Shown here piece after piece: positions 1-6,902 of a stretch of DNA of 10,106 nt. The stretch covers positions 1 through 10,106 of the forward strand of contig CAZGLR010000120.1 of NCBI GenBank assembly GCA_964526635.1, read 5' to 3'. The stretch comes from CAZGLR01 sp964526635 (lineage in GTDB: Bacteria > Zixibacteria > MSB-5A5 > GN15 > JAAZOE01). The notes beneath the pieces were generated by a model. It did not search any database, was not told the DNA's origin, and saw nothing but the letters and a program-made list of their open reading frames with translations. Position numbers and translations under genes: made by a program. Within the stretch, counting starts at the first letter, position 1. The number at the start of each line of letters is the position of its first letter.

Positions 1-190
1 CGAACCAGGGCCGTCAATTCAAAGAACAAATGCGGGCGCTTGTTGACCCAGACAGAGCGGATACAGCGATGATCCCATTATGGCGAAGTATCACGACTAT
101 GGCTTCTCGGCCTGCCTGGCCAAACCTTATCGAATTTCTCAAATAGCCGACGTTCTGAAATCGCTGACGACAGAGTCGCTTTCCCCATAA
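1..190 (+). pseudogene. C-terminal remnant of a response-regulator receiver domain, apparently frameshifted
   Basis: In the frame ending with TAA at 188-190, codons from about 53 read QSGYSDDPIMAKYHDYGF, followed by a piece containing CLAKPYRISQIADVLKSL. This matches the end of receiver domains found on hybrid histidine kinases: the SGYSxDPxM block, then the invariant KP(Y/F) lysine-proline, then the last helix. Upstream in the same frame there is a stop (TGA at 44-46). The frame starting at position 3 instead reads FKEQMRALVDPD, which resembles the preceding helix and loop of the same domain. About five expected residues (the strand before SGYS) are missing at the junction near position 50. 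I infer a frameshift plus small deletion, so the gene is probably dead or misassembled. The phospho-acceptor Asp would lie left of the window. The identity of the domain end is fairly safe; the frameshift reading is less so. Confidence 0.55.
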
Positions 191-292
191 ACTGCCCAAG
201 TTCGGAACTGATCCGCTGTCGATCGATGTGATCCTGACATGCCGCAGACTTTTTTTCTTGCCGATATCACGGCCTTTCGTGTATATCAGTAT

Positions 293-1444
293 ATGATATT
301 CAGACTCTGCCAGAACGTGATTATCACGTCACTTCTCTTTCTATACATCAGCGGTGGTTCGGTATTGGCCGATGATTATTCAATTCCGGATTCACTACTT
401 CCGGCGGCGCCTGCATATTTCGGACTGGCCCTGCCTTTGCCTGTGGAATCGCCGGAACCATTAATCATTGAAGCGGAAAACAGCTTTCTTCTACAGGCCA
501 CCTTTATTGTCAAAATGACCCTTGATGACCGAGGAGGTGTCGCTGAAATTTCAGCCGATTCTGTTTCGGAGGATTATTTGCGGCCGCTTCAAAAGGCGAG
601 GAGGCAATTTCGCTTCGCCTTTCTGCCGGGTGAACCGTTGACTCCGCCGGTAGTTGTACCGGTGAAAGTAGAGATTGTCGCCACCCCGGGGATTGCAAAA
701 AAGGCGCTGTTCAGCTATCCGATTTCATCACAATGCAAATCAGATGATTCACTTTTATCCCTCCTGTTCAGGACCAACAGGATCGTGCCGCCGTCGTGGA
801 AACCGATTTTACCGATCGAGTATTTCCTGCCGCGAAAAGAAGCCATACCTCGATATTGGATAATAGTCGCCCGCGTTGGTATAGACAGCCTCGGCAATCT
901 CTTATCACTTTCATTCCCTTTCGACAGCCTCCGGCAGCATGAGCATCAAGTGCATGTCGCCCTGATCAACGGCGACTATACACCTTTGAGAATTACGGGT
1001 ACTGCCCGTGCCACCGAGTTCATGGTCGCCTTCCGCATCTTCGATAACCTGCCTTATCCGCTGAACCTGAATTATCTCGATTCGCTTCCGCTGCTCAATG
1101 CGCCATATTTCTTTACAACGCTTTATAATCATCGAGATCTGGCCACTCCGGCATTACCGAGAACATTTGCCGACGGTATCATCGAGTCGGCACATAACCG
1201 GGCATCATCGATTGTCACACATCGCATTCCGATCATGATTAACGGTGAGGGCAGGATTATCAGCAAGTCGATGAGGGGTATTGAAGAGGATCTGGCGGCA
1301 AAGATCGACCGACTGCTTGATTTCATTGCCTGGTATCCGGCGCGGGACGAATGGGGCAACAGCCGGCCATTTCGCGGAATCGTCAGAATCCAATTCACTG
1401 ATACCCATCGTATCGTATATTTTCCCGAATGGCTCGAAGAATAA
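293..1444 (+). CDS. Secreted protein with three diverged TonB C-terminal-like repeats
   Basis: The frame is open from ATG 239, but the internal ATG at 293 gives a classic signal peptide: a short basic start, the hydrophobic stretch VIITSLLFLYISGG, and probable cleavage after VLA. I prefer 293 (383 aa); neither start has a clear ribosome-binding site. Numbered from ATG 239, residues 84-147, 206-267 and 325-387 share one pattern: a beta strand, a turn of the type (D/N)xxG(G/N/R) (LDDRGG, IDSLGN, INGEGR), another strand, a helix, an aromatic-rich strand, a G-P or G-containing turn and a final V-x-V/I-x-F strand. This is the layout of the TonB C-terminal domain seen in the two tonB genes downstream. 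There is no transmembrane anchor or proline-rich linker, so it is not a TonB itself. It is probably periplasmic and may bind a partner of the Ton system; that role is inference. The repeats are weak by eye and need a profile search. Confidence 0.7.
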   Translation: MIFRLCQNVIITSLLFLYISGGSVLADDYSIPDSLLPAAPAYFGLALPLPVESPEPLIIEAENSFLLQATFIVKMTLDDRGGVAEISADSVSEDYLRPLQKARRQFRFAFLPGEPLTPPVVVPVKVEIVATPGIAKKALFSYPISSQCKSDDSLLSLLFRTNRIVPPSWKPILPIEYFLPRKEAIPRYWIIVARVGIDSLGNLLSLSFPFDSLRQHEHQVHVALINGDYTPLRITGTARATEFMVAFRIFDNLPYPLNLNYLDSLPLLNAPYFFTTLYNHRDLATPALPRTFADGIIESAHNRASSIVTHRIPIMINGEGRIISKSMRGIEEDLAAKIDRLLDFIAWYPARDEWGNSRPFRGIVRIQFTDTHRIVYFPEWLEE

Positions 1445-1583
1445 CGCAGAAACTGCGATTGTAAACCAGTGTGAGGTAGTAACTTGCAAAATAGGCGCGG
1501 TCTTTGGTCAAATCCGCAGGGAAAAATCTCCGGTTTTTTCGAACAAGAAAACACCGTTTTGTAAGTCGTTTTTGCATAACAAC

Positions 1584-1611
1584 TTGAGGGGCCGCATCTT
1601 CTGCGTATATC
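1584..1611 (+). promoter_or_regulatory. Weak candidate promoter for the small membrane protein gene
   Basis: TTGAGG (1584-1589) is separated by 16 bases from TATATC (1606-1611). Both boxes keep four of the six sigma-70 consensus positions. It lies in the 246-base gap between the secreted-protein gene and the gene at 1691, where a promoter is expected. The rest of that gap holds a short hairpin right after the stop (CGCAG-aaa-CTGCG, 1445-1457) and an A/T hairpin (GAAAAA 1521-1526 with TTTTTC 1535-1540), neither convincing as a terminator. Confidence 0.3.
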
Positions 1612-1690
1612 GGCATGGTTTTTGATCTACTATAAAAAAAGCCGCTCTGTCCGGGAAGATTATTGTGCGCTTCGTGTATAAGGAACGGAT

Positions 1691-1927
1691 ATGCAGTTGA
1701 AACATCTGGTTAACATCGCATCGGCGGTGCTGGTTCTGCTGGGAGGGATGGCCATTGTTATCTATTTCCCCGGCCAGTTGGAGATGCCGTATCGCATCGC
1801 CATAGCTGTCGTTGTTATTCTTTACAGCGTGCTGCGAATGGCGCAGACGGTTATGGCGATCCGACGGTATCGGCGCCATGAACACGGCGATGTAACCGGT
1901 TTGATTGAACGCGTTGAGGATAAATAG
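1691..1927 (+). CDS. Small two-helix inner-membrane protein
   Basis: This encodes 78 residues with two membrane segments, at about residues 8-27 (ASAVLVLLGGMAIVIYF) and 33-51 (PYRIAIAVVVILYSVLRMAQ), joined by a short loop. A basic tail (RRYRRHEH) then ends in an acidic patch. By the positive-inside rule, the basic tail points to a cytoplasmic C-terminus. AAGGAA at 1679-1684 is a reasonable ribosome-binding site about 6 bases before the ATG. Small proteins of this layout are common in the FCB group and have no established function. It stands 17 bases before the strong promoter of the TPR gene, so it is probably a separate transcript or is co-read into it. Nothing in the sequence ties it directly to the Ton genes other than position. 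Confidence 0.72.
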   Translation: MQLKHLVNIASAVLVLLGGMAIVIYFPGQLEMPYRIAIAVVVILYSVLRMAQTVMAIRRYRRHEHGDVTGLIERVEDK

Positions 1928-1944
1928 GGTGACCCAAAAAGCTC

Positions 1945-1972
1945 TTGACATCATCGGGCTATATTGTATTAT
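1945..1972 (+). promoter_or_regulatory. Strong sigma-70-type promoter of the TPR gene
   Basis: A perfect -35 box TTGACA (1945-1950) is followed by 16 bases and the -10 box TATTAT (1967-1972), one mismatch from TATAAT. Transcription would begin near 1979. This lies downstream of the ATG at 1964 that opens the longest reading frame, so that ATG cannot be the start from this promoter. It therefore supports the start at 2030. Confidence 0.72.
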
Positions 1973-2029
1973 GGGTTTTCTATTTATCGGGCGCATAGGA
2001 TAGGGTTTGGGAAAGGTTTGGCGTGTAAA

Positions 2030-3838
2030 ATGATGAAACACGACTTCTTTGTGCGGTTCGGCCTCGGTGCCATTGTCTTCTTCACTCTGATTCTTGGATC
2101 CGTCGTCGGGGCGGAAGATTATGCCCTAAAGCCTCAGATTCTTGACGCGCTTACGCGGCATGATACGACCACGGCGCTGCAGCTTCTGGATAGCGAAATC
2201 CAGACCGACCCGGGCTTTGCTCCCAACTACCTGGTCAAGGGAAAAATCCTGTTTGAGCGGGAAAAATACGATCAGGCGCTGGAGTTCTTCACTACCGCCC
2301 TCGAAAAGAAATCAAAACTGTATGAAGCCCTGTATTACAAATCACTTATTCTTCTCGAAAAGGATCAACTCAAGGAAGCCGAAAAGGCCATCAATAACGG
2401 TCTCAAACGGGCCAAGGATGAAGAAGCCCTGTTCCATAATGCCAAAGGATTGCTTCTGTTGAAGCAGGAAGACTATATCGGGGCTGATGTCGAGTTCCGT
2501 CAGGCCCTCAGGCTCGATTCCACCAACAGCAACTTTCGGGTTAATCTCGGCGACGCCAACTACTTCCAGCAGATTTATCCGCTGGCGATCAATGAATACA
2601 AACAGGTCATCGAAACCGATACTACCAACCTGACGGTCTTTTTCCGGCTGGCTCGGGCCTACATGGCCATGAAGAATTTCAACGAAGCGCTCGATGCCCT
2701 GCGCACGGTTTTGAGCCGTGATACAATGTATGCCAAGGCGTGGCAGGAAGCCGGTAAGCTGTATACCATGGCCGGTCTCTCCGCCCGCGATCCGGAAACC
2801 AAGGAACAGCGCTTCAAGGAAACGATCGGGTCTTATCGTAAATACCTCGAATTATCCGGCGATTCAGCCAATGGCGAGGTGTTTTTCAATCTTGGCCGCG
2901 CCTATTTCAATCTTGGCGGCTTTGCCCAGGCCGACTCAGCTTTCCTGCACGTTCTGTCCCTTGATGAAGAGCCTAAGAATATCTATCTGTATCTGGGCCG
3001 CGGGCATATCGCTGAAGAGAAATACCAGCAGGGAATCGACTTCCTGAAGCAGCACCTGGCCGGGATGAAAGCCGATGATCCCGACTGGCAGCCGACTGGC
3101 GAAGACGCCGACCTGTTCCGCCGGATGGGTGACGCCTACAAGGCGCTTTCGGAGCACTATTACGCCGCAGAAAATTATGTCATGGCCTCCGATCTGGCTC
3201 CGGATAATTCGCGCTATGCCGTCGAGGCCGCCCTGGCCTTTCATCAGCAGAAAGAATACGAAAAGGCCCTTGAGTACTATCAGCGCCGTATGGAAAACGG
3301 TGAGCCGTCATGGAATATCTACATGAACGCTGCCTATTGTACCCTGAATCTGGAAGATTTCGAACAGTCGATCGAATATCTCAAAGAGGTTGTGACCCTT
3401 GATTCGAGCCAGGTAAAAGCCTATGAACTGCTGTCGGATACGTATCTGCGCCAGATGAGCGATTGCCAAAACGGCGTCGAGTGGACCGAAAAGCTATTGG
3501 CGATGGATCCGACCAACTGCGATGCTCATAAAATGCTCGGTTTCGCCTATTTCGGCGGTACCTGCCCGGCCAACTATCTGAAGGCGGTTTCGCATTTCAA
3601 CAACTCCATGAAATGCTATAAAGAAAAGGGTATGGATGGCTGTGCCAATTCCGACCTGATGCTCTATATTGCGCAGGCGTATCATCTTCAGGCCGCCGAA
3701 CTGTCGGAATCGGATAAGAAAGAAGATTCCAAAAAGTATTTTAAGTTGGCTTTCGATACCTATAAGAATGTTTTAAAATGCGATCCGGGTAACGCGGAAG
3801 CCAAAAAGGGTGTTTCAGATACCGAATTTGAGTTTTAG
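2030..3838 (+). CDS. Exported tetratricopeptide-repeat (TPR) protein, about 14 repeats
   Basis: From ATG 2030 the product is 602 aa. Residues 1-28 form a signal peptide (MMKHDFFVR, then a hydrophobic run, with cleavage likely after VVGA), so it should be periplasmic. The longer frame from 1964 puts 22 extra residues ahead of this signal and starts upstream of the predicted transcription start, so I reject it. From residue 64 to about 588 the protein is a chain of roughly 14 helix-turn-helix TPR units. They show the usual small/large pattern, with ALEFFTTAL, ALEYYQRRM and AKAWQEAGKLY as examples, and many end in D-P/D-T turns. TPR arrays are protein-binding scaffolds. All seven cysteines of the mature form lie in the last 170 residues (about 437, 479, 497, 512, 529, 538, 584), suggesting disulfides. 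It sits directly upstream of the four-helix protein and exbB/exbD, so I infer it is a periplasmic partner of that complex. The ribosome-binding site is weak (AAAGG, 13 bases upstream). Confidence 0.85.
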   Translation: MMKHDFFVRFGLGAIVFFTLILGSVVGAEDYALKPQILDALTRHDTTTALQLLDSEIQTDPGFAPNYLVKGKILFEREKYDQALEFFTTALEKKSKLYEALYYKSLILLEKDQLKEAEKAINNGLKRAKDEEALFHNAKGLLLLKQEDYIGADVEFRQALRLDSTNSNFRVNLGDANYFQQIYPLAINEYKQVIETDTTNLTVFFRLARAYMAMKNFNEALDALRTVLSRDTMYAKAWQEAGKLYTMAGLSARDPETKEQRFKETIGSYRKYLELSGDSANGEVFFNLGRAYFNLGGFAQADSAFLHVLSLDEEPKNIYLYLGRGHIAEEKYQQGIDFLKQHLAGMKADDPDWQPTGEDADLFRRMGDAYKALSEHYYAAENYVMASDLAPDNSRYAVEAALAFHQQKEYEKALEYYQRRMENGEPSWNIYMNAAYCTLNLEDFEQSIEYLKEVVTLDSSQVKAYELLSDTYLRQMSDCQNGVEWTEKLLAMDPTNCDAHKMLGFAYFGGTCPANYLKAVSHFNNSMKCYKEKGMDGCANSDLMLYIAQAYHLQAAELSESDKKEDSKKYFKLAFDTYKNVLKCDPGNAEAKKGVSDTEFEF

Positions 3839-3840
3839 GA

Positions 3841-3868
3841 TTGTGCACGAGTGTAATCCTGCTATAGA
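3841..3868 (+). promoter_or_regulatory. Candidate promoter of the exb/ton operon
   Basis: TTGTGC (3841-3846) and TATAGA (3863-3868) are 16 bases apart. The -10 box is preceded by TG one base away (TGCTATAGA), which is an extended -10 element that can compensate for a poor -35. It sits 2 bases after the TPR stop and 32 bases before the next ATG. The operon could equally be read through from the TPR promoter, since no terminator is visible between them. Confidence 0.38.
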
Positions 3869-3900
3869 GTTCGACACAAGCAGTGCCCACAGGAGAGGTT

Positions 3901-4920
3901 ATGGCAGACGAGGAAACTAAAACACGGCCAACGGAAACGTCTGAAGATCGATACCGCTACATTGGATTTGAAGTATATCCCGGTAAAGCGGGGAGTATCT
4001 TCAAATCCGACGAAGAGCGCAAATCTCTTATCGAACGGGCCATCGCGCGGCTGCGCAAGGGCGAGGGCGATATTCGTGATCGTTGCACCCTGATGGAAGA
4101 ACGCGTCTCACCGTTTGAAAAGATGTTCTTGGGAGCAATCTCCGTATTGCTTCTGATATCCCTCTTTGTGCCGTGGTTTTCCGGATACTATGAAGTTGTC
4201 GAATCCCGCATGGTACCGGTCGAACAGATCGAGGGTGAAAACGTCATTCAGGCGGGCGAAGAAACCGCGGCGGCTGAAGAAGACCAGGCCGGACAACCGG
4301 CCGGTGCCGGAGACGAAACTGCCGGTGAACCGGTCACGCCAACTGATGTTGCGGCTGAAACCGAAGCGGCCATAGACGTTGCAGACGGCGAGACAACTGC
4401 TGCCGTTGGCGAAGGTGAAACTGTTCCACCAATGGACGAAACCGCTGTCATGGAACCGGAAATGATCGAAGTCACCGAGGTTCGATATGACNNNNNNNNN
4501 NCCCATTCGATTACCGGCGTTGGCGCCCTGTTCGGTATCGGAAAGTTCGCATCAAAGATTTTCTCGAGCGGTCTGGTTTTAATGCTGACCGGCATTCTCA
4601 TGATTCTTTTTCAGCTGAGTGTGATCGCTCTGGGGATCTACAATCTCTACCTTATCTTTGGCGTCAAGAAACCGACGCCGGATGAGTTTGCCTTGCATTT
4701 GAAGGAAAAGCTGAAACTGAACTGGATACCCGTTATCATCTGGCTGGTCATGTTTGTCCTGTCATTTTTCGGGGCCCGCTATGGCTTTGATTCAACCAGC
4801 ATGGTCAAGCAGGTCGGAGCGGCATACACAATTGCGACGTTCATCGGCCTTTCATCGGCCGGAGTTTTTATGGCGCTGGCGGCGTTTTTAATTATCGCCC
4901 TGAAAGCGAAAGAAATTTAA
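3901..4920 (+). CDS. Four-helix membrane protein with a long acidic periplasmic loop
   Basis: The start is ATG 3901, just after a strong AGGAGAGG site (3891-3898). A GTG six codons upstream is in frame but has no such site. The apparent length is 339 aa, but 10 unresolved bases (4492-4501) interrupt it, so the true length is unknown. Order from the chosen start: a charged cytoplasmic part with FEVYPGKAGSIFKSDEE near residues 23-39; a first helix at about 75-93; a loop of over 110 residues rich in Glu, Ala, Thr and Gly; a helix or hairpin at 222-254; a helix at 274-292; and a last helix at 307-334. I do not recognise a named family. Its position between the TPR gene and exbB, in the same operon, suggests an accessory subunit of the proton-driven complex, with the acidic loop reaching toward the TPR protein. 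That role is inference. Confidence 0.78.
   Translation: MADEETKTRPTETSEDRYRYIGFEVYPGKAGSIFKSDEERKSLIERAIARLRKGEGDIRDRCTLMEERVSPFEKMFLGAISVLLLISLFVPWFSGYYEVVESRMVPVEQIEGENVIQAGEETAAAEEDQAGQPAGAGDETAGEPVTPTDVAAETEAAIDVADGETTAAVGEGETVPPMDETAVMEPEMIEVTEVRYDXXXXHSITGVGALFGIGKFASKIFSSGLVLMLTGILMILFQLSVIALGIYNLYLIFGVKKPTPDEFALHLKEKLKLNWIPVIIWLVMFVLSFFGARYGFDSTSMVKQVGAAYTIATFIGLSSAGVFMALAAFLIIALKAKEI
4492..4501. other. Assembly gap (10 N) inside a coding region
   Basis: Ten consecutive unknown bases lie in the acidic-loop part of the four-helix protein gene. A run of exactly ten is a common scaffolding placeholder, so the true gap size is not given by it. The flanking frames happen to agree (10 N plus neighbours keep the frame open), which may be chance. 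The repetitive Glu/Ala/Thr coding just upstream may explain why the assembly broke here. Confidence 0.97.
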
Positions 4921-4957
4921 ATTCGATTGTATAATATAGTGCGGAGGAAAGAAGACC

Positions 4958-5716
4958 GTGAAACAGACAATCTTTGTTACGCTTAATACCCTGATCTCGT
5001 TTACGATCGGTTATATCGTCTGGGGTATTATTCTGAAGAATACTGAAGAAGGGACCATCGCCCATTCCGTATACCAGGGTGGTCCGCTGGTGGTTGTACT
5101 TATTGCGATTCTGCTGATGCTGATCGCCTTTGTCGTGGAACGATTCCTGTCGCTGCGCGTGGCCAAAGGCCGCAGTTCCGTGCAGGTCTTTTTCAAAAAC
5201 CTGATTCAGCACCTGCAGAGCAGCGATTATGAATCGGCCCTGGCCGCCTGTGACAAGCAGCGCGGTACCACCGCCAACGTCCTGCGGGCCGGCATTGAAC
5301 GCTATATGCGTGTTAAGGATGATCCCGAACTGGATGCCGACAAGCGCGTCGCCGCGACCCAGGCGGCCATCGAAGAAGCCAACGCTCTGGAAGGACCATT
5401 GCTGGAACGCAACCTTATCGCCCTGTCGACCATCGCCTCGATCGCGACCATGGTCGGGCTGCTCGGTACCACTATCGGTATGATCCGAGCCTTTGCGGCG
5501 ACCGGTCACACTGCCGGCGGTGTTATCGACGCTCAGGCGCTGGCAACCGGTATCTCCGAAGCGCTGGTGAATACGGCGGGTGGTCTGACCTCCGGTATTC
5601 TCGGTATCTTCTTCTATAACTTTTTTGTGAATAAAGTCGACTCCTTCAACTACACCACTGACGAAGCCACATATGAAGTGCTGCAGTTGTTGAAGGCTCG
5701 GGAGGCCGCGAAGTAA
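4958..5716 (+). CDS. exbB: ExbB/TolQ/MotA-family proton channel subunit
   Basis: This is the channel subunit that, with ExbD, turns the proton gradient into motion of TonB at the inner membrane. The start is GTG 4958, ten bases after GGAGG (4943-4947), giving 252 aa. The family core is plain: helix at about 43-60, cytoplasmic domain 61-150, helix at 153-175 with GLLGTTIGMI, and helix at 200-222 with EALVNTAGGL. Thr171 and Thr206 align with the pore-lining threonines of E. coli ExbB (Thr148 and Thr181). An additional hydrophobic segment at residues 5-25 gives four helices instead of three; it is too long and too close to a second helix to be sure whether it is a signal peptide or an anchor. 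The stop codon (5714-5716) is directly followed by the ATG of exbD, so the two are translationally coupled. TolQ or another energiser is possible, but the tonB genes downstream favour ExbB. Confidence 0.93.
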   Translation: MKQTIFVTLNTLISFTIGYIVWGIILKNTEEGTIAHSVYQGGPLVVVLIAILLMLIAFVVERFLSLRVAKGRSSVQVFFKNLIQHLQSSDYESALAACDKQRGTTANVLRAGIERYMRVKDDPELDADKRVAATQAAIEEANALEGPLLERNLIALSTIASIATMVGLLGTTIGMIRAFAATGHTAGGVIDAQALATGISEALVNTAGGLTSGILGIFFYNFFVNKVDSFNYTTDEATYEVLQLLKAREAAK

Positions 5717-6187
5717 ATGAAGATTAAGAAAAAACGGCGTGTCAATATTATCATCGATATGACCCCGATGGTTGATATTGCGTTTCTGCTGTTGATTTTC
5801 TATATGGCGACAACGCAGTTCAAACCACCGGAAAAGAAATCGGTTGATCTGCCCAGTTCGCATTCGCAGATTTCGCTGCCGGACAAGGACATTATCAATG
5901 TCACTGTGACGGCTGAAGACTCGATTTTTGTGGACTGGATCGAAAAGAAGAAGACAATGATCGATGGCCGTGAGGTCAGTCAGCCGATTCGTATATATGA
6001 AGAGGCCACGCCGAACAACGTCGGTGACTTTATTAATGTCGCGCGAATACGAAATCCCCGGGCTTTTCTTGTCATTAAGGCCGATGAGAATTCGAGTTTC
6101 GGCGCGATGGAGGGTATTATGACCACCCTCCAGAAACAGAACCTGACCCGGTTCCAGATTGTTACCAATGTTGAACAGGATTTGTAA
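5717..6187 (+). CDS. exbD: ExbD/TolR-family biopolymer transport protein, first copy
   Basis: The 156-aa product has the standard ExbD layout: a basic cytoplasmic start (MKIKKKRRV), one membrane helix at about 14-33 containing IDMTPMVDIAFLLLIFYM, and a periplasmic domain to the end. Asp20, in the MVDIAF block, matches the single protonatable Asp25 of E. coli ExbD that carries protons across the membrane. The start ATG touches the exbB stop, with GGGAGG (5700-5705) inside the end of exbB as the ribosome-binding site. An insert around residues 65-95 (DWIEKKKTMIDGREVSQP and neighbours) makes the periplasmic domain slightly longer than in E. coli. ExbD works as a dimer, so this copy may pair with itself or with the second ExbD. 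Confidence 0.93.
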   Translation: MKIKKKRRVNIIIDMTPMVDIAFLLLIFYMATTQFKPPEKKSVDLPSSHSQISLPDKDIINVTVTAEDSIFVDWIEKKKTMIDGREVSQPIRIYEEATPNNVGDFINVARIRNPRAFLVIKADENSSFGAMEGIMTTLQKQNLTRFQIVTNVEQDL

Positions 6188-6211
6188 GCCCGGCCATAAA
6201 ATACGCCGGGC
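6188..6211 (+). promoter_or_regulatory. Stem-loop directly after the first exbD stop
   Basis: GCCCGGC (6188-6194) and GCCGGGC (6205-6211) form a perfect 7-bp G/C stem with a 10-base A-rich loop. It begins at the first base after the TAA. No U-run follows (the next bases are CCCGGAAGA), so it does not look like an intrinsic terminator. It may stabilise the upstream mRNA or set the ratio of the two ExbD products. Confidence 0.55.
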
Positions 6212-6228
6212 CCCGGAAGAAAAAAAGG

Positions 6229-6251
6229 TTGTATCGGTAAAACAGATACAA
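6229..6251 (+). promoter_or_regulatory. Stem-loop upstream of the second exbD ribosome-binding site
   Basis: TTGTATC (6229-6235) and GATACAA (6245-6251) are perfect inverted repeats around a 9-base loop (GGTAAAACA). The AAAGGTGG ribosome-binding site begins five bases later. A protein or RNA acting on this stem could change initiation at the second exbD. It could also be a DNA operator, since the two halves are two-thirds of a helical turn long. Confidence 0.45.
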
Positions 6252-6272
6252 TACCCAAAGGTGGTGAGATAA

Positions 6273-6902
6273 ATGGCTGGAGCACCTGTAGGTGGTGATC
6301 GACCACAAAAAGGAAAAGGCGGCGGACTACGGCGCCCCAAACGGCGACTCGGCATCCGTATCGACATGACACCCATGGTCGATATCGCATTTCTCCTGTT
6401 GATTTTTTACATGGTCACGACCGTCTTCTCTATGCCCCAGGCGATGGAAGTCAATCTTCCGCCGGAAGCCGAAGATGACGAGATCCTGAAAATCAAAGAA
6501 TCCAATCTTTTGACCATCCATATCGACGGAGAAAACAATTTCTACTGGAATATGGGCCGTGATTTGCCACAGCCGATGGAAGAAGACTCGTTGCGAACTC
6601 TTTTGGCTGATAGAAACAGAGAAAATCCCAAACTCAATACCCTGCTGGTAATTCATAAGGATGCCCGATACAGTTCCATGGTCAATATCCTCGATGAGAT
6701 TGATGTTATCGAGCGATCCTTCAATAACGCGATCGCCAGAGATCTCGGCGTCTCGTTGAAGGAATTCATGGATCCTCGTCATGATCGAGCGGCTGAATTT
6801 AAAGATAAGAAGTTTTCGTATCGATATGCGATGGCACCCTGGGAAGACCGTGATTCTCGCATGATTGAAAAAGTTTTATCAGTAATGGGAGGTGAGGCGT
6901 AA
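6273..6902 (+). CDS. exbD: ExbD/TolR-family biopolymer transport protein, second copy with long tail
   Basis: This is a second ExbD of 209 aa, longer than the usual 140-150. A Gly/Lys/Arg-rich cytoplasmic start (residues 1-28) precedes the helix at about 31-52 with IDMTPMVDIAFLLLIFYM, identical over 18 residues to the first copy. Asp37 is the proton-carrying aspartate. The periplasmic domain runs to about 168 and is followed by about 40 additional, charged residues (from DPRHDRAAEF to MGGEA) not present in the first copy. AAAGGTGG lies 9 bases before the start. Its TAA overlaps the tonB start by one base (TAATG), so tonB translation is coupled to it. Paired different ExbDs are known in several Gram-negative groups and allow a mixed dimer; whether that happens here is inference. 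Confidence 0.92.
   Translation: MAGAPVGGDRPQKGKGGGLRRPKRRLGIRIDMTPMVDIAFLLLIFYMVTTVFSMPQAMEVNLPPEAEDDEILKIKESNLLTIHIDGENNFYWNMGRDLPQPMEEDSLRTLLADRNRENPKLNTLLVIHKDARYSSMVNILDEIDVIERSFNNAIARDLGVSLKEFMDPRHDRAAEFKDKKFSYRYAMAPWEDRDSRMIEKVLSVMGGEA

Noticed and set aside
1964..2029. 22-residue N-terminal extension of the TPR protein
   Set aside because: It begins inside the strong promoter and would bury the signal peptide; the start at 2030 fits better.
4930..4935. Perfect TATAAT just ahead of exbB
   Set aside because: There is no -35 box at 16-18 bases, and transcription would begin at the ribosome-binding site, leaving no usable leader.
4892..6376. Long 494-aa frame on the minus strand
   Set aside because: It lies exactly antisense to exbB and both exbD genes, has no recognisable domain and is rich in His, Arg and Gln as antisense shadows often are.
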